Assembly (NCBI GenBank): GCA_009777165.1
Contig: WRML01000116.1
Coordinates: 1 to 6,865 of the forward strand
DNA: 6,865 nt
Direction of reading: 5' to 3'
Source: Kiritimatiellota bacterium
GTDB lineage: Bacteria > Verrucomicrobiota > Kiritimatiellia > RFP12 > UBA1067
The notes under the pieces were generated by a model. It worked only from the letters and a program-made list of their open reading frames with translations, made no database searches and was not told the origin of the DNA. Numbering within the stretch: the first letter of the stretch is position 1; every line of letters begins with the position of its first letter. Position numbers and translations under genes: made by a program. Shown one piece after another: positions 6,388 through 6,865 of this stretch.

Positions 6388-6452
6388 ATTGACTCGAAAA
6401 CGGAAACCCGATAAACTTCTTTTAACGTGTGACAGACAATCATCGAGTCAAT
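6388..6452. promoter_or_regulatory. 10-bp inverted repeat in the oxidoreductase leader (candidate operator)
   Basis: ATTGACTCGA at 6388-6397 and TCGAGTCAAT at 6443-6452 are perfect reverse complements with centres 55 bp apart, about five helical turns. The left arm overlaps the candidate -35; the right arm lies about 20 bases before the Shine-Dalgarno. This could be a pair of half-sites for a regulator or an RNA stem; neither is proven. Confidence 0.45.
6389..6417 (+). promoter_or_regulatory. Candidate promoter of the oxidoreductase gene
   Basis: TTGACT (6389-6394) and TAAACT (6412-6417) are 17 bases apart. The -35 is good, the -10 matches four of six. It starts only three bases after the stop codon of the previous gene. 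The leader to the ATG at 6484 would be about 60 bases, long enough to contain regulatory structure. Confidence 0.45.
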
Positions 6453-6471
6453 GGGGTCTGGGCAAACAAGT

Positions 6472-6479
6472 GGAGGTGA
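6472..6479 (+). promoter_or_regulatory. Strong Shine-Dalgarno of the oxidoreductase gene
   Basis: GGAGGTGA is a full match to the 16S anti-Shine-Dalgarno core and lies four bases before the ATG at 6484, supporting that start. Confidence 0.75.
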
Positions 6480-6483
6480 GAGT

Positions 6484-6865
6484 ATGGTTCAGACGACACG
6501 CCCCCCGGTTCGCGTCGGCATCGTCGGGTTAGGCCGGGCTGGTTTTGAGACGCATTGTGCGGAGCTGGATCTCTATCCGCACCTGTTCAAGATTGTTGCG
6601 GCCTGCGATCCCATCAAGGAGCGTAGGAGCCTTGTCGCGGCACGCTATCCCGAGTGCCATGCGTACCGCCATCTGGAGGATCTGCTGCAAGACCCCGACG
6701 TGGAGCTTGTTGACATTGCGACGCGCTCGGACGACCACCTCGTGCATATCATGGCGGCGCTGAAGACCGAGAAATGGGTGCACGTCGAACGCCCGTTCTG
6801 CTGCGACCACGAGCAGGCCCTCATGATACGGGCCGCAGCGATCAAGGCGGGCAACCGCCTGCTCG
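6484..6865 (+). CDS. Gfo/Idh/MocA family oxidoreductase, N-terminal part (3' end outside window)
   Basis: The 127 visible codons form the Rossmann NAD(P)-binding half of a Gfo/Idh/MocA dehydrogenase; the full family length is usually 330-450 aa. The dinucleotide-binding loop VGIVGLGRAG gives G15-x-G17-x-x-G20. The second strand ends in IVAACDP with D42, which in the family usually contacts the adenosine ribose and favours NAD. LEDLLQDPDVELVDIAT (64-80) and the H85/H88 region match the usual fourth-strand area. The conserved EKP motif that carries the catalytic-site lysine appears here as E102-R103-P104, and the usual TP of ATPxxxH is T80-R81. Such enzymes oxidise or reduce sugars, inositols or related compounds; the substrate cannot be told from this half. 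It follows a promoter-like site and a strong Shine-Dalgarno. Confidence 0.9.
   Translation, partial: MVQTTRPPVRVGIVGLGRAGFETHCAELDLYPHLFKIVAACDPIKERRSLVAARYPECHAYRHLEDLLQDPDVELVDIATRSDDHLVHIMAALKTEKWVHVERPFCCDHEQALMIRAAAIKAGNRLL

Overview
The window looks like a chromosomal piece of a Gram-negative bacterium from the PVC group, most likely Kiritimatiellota or a nearby Verrucomicrobia/Lentisphaerae lineage, possibly host-associated. This is inferred from family content: a BspA-type leucine-rich-repeat surface protein with an InlB-type repeat and 'WWKVSSE...WLDGV' beta-sandwich modules, a second secreted beta-rich protein with a related C-terminus, split System II cytochrome c maturation genes, and a Gfo/Idh/MocA oxidoreductase. 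No 16S or ribosomal marker is present, so the taxonomy is tentative.

Layout, all genes on the + strand. (1) 1-2778: the 3' part of a very large modular surface-protein gene, cut by the left edge. (2) 2779-3665: about 890 bases without a convincing gene, filled by two unrelated repeat structures: a 182-bp tandem repeat (two full copies and a partial third) whose unit contains a long inverted repeat, and a roughly 246-bp imperfect palindromic element with several CATCCC/GGGATG hairpins. (3) 3666-5296: resB and ccsA, overlapping as ATGA, which together would form the heme-delivery and ligation machinery for c-type cytochromes. (4) 5423-6385: a secreted beta-rich protein of unknown function with its own good sigma70-like promoter and Shine-Dalgarno. 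(5) 6484 to the right edge: the N-terminal part of a Gfo/Idh/MocA family oxidoreductase, preceded by a promoter-like sequence, a 10-bp inverted repeat and a strong Shine-Dalgarno.

The resB-ccsA pair is one functional unit. The other genes look like separate transcription units. The two secreted proteins are linked by a similar C-terminal module. The most noteworthy signals outside ordinary genes are the tandem and palindromic repeats between the surface protein and resB, the many G or C homopolymer tracts of seven or more inside the coding regions, the shared C-terminal module, and the inverted repeat in front of the oxidoreductase. I saw no complete new multi-gene system; the novelty candidates are repeat elements, a possible sorting or surface domain, and possible regulatory DNA.
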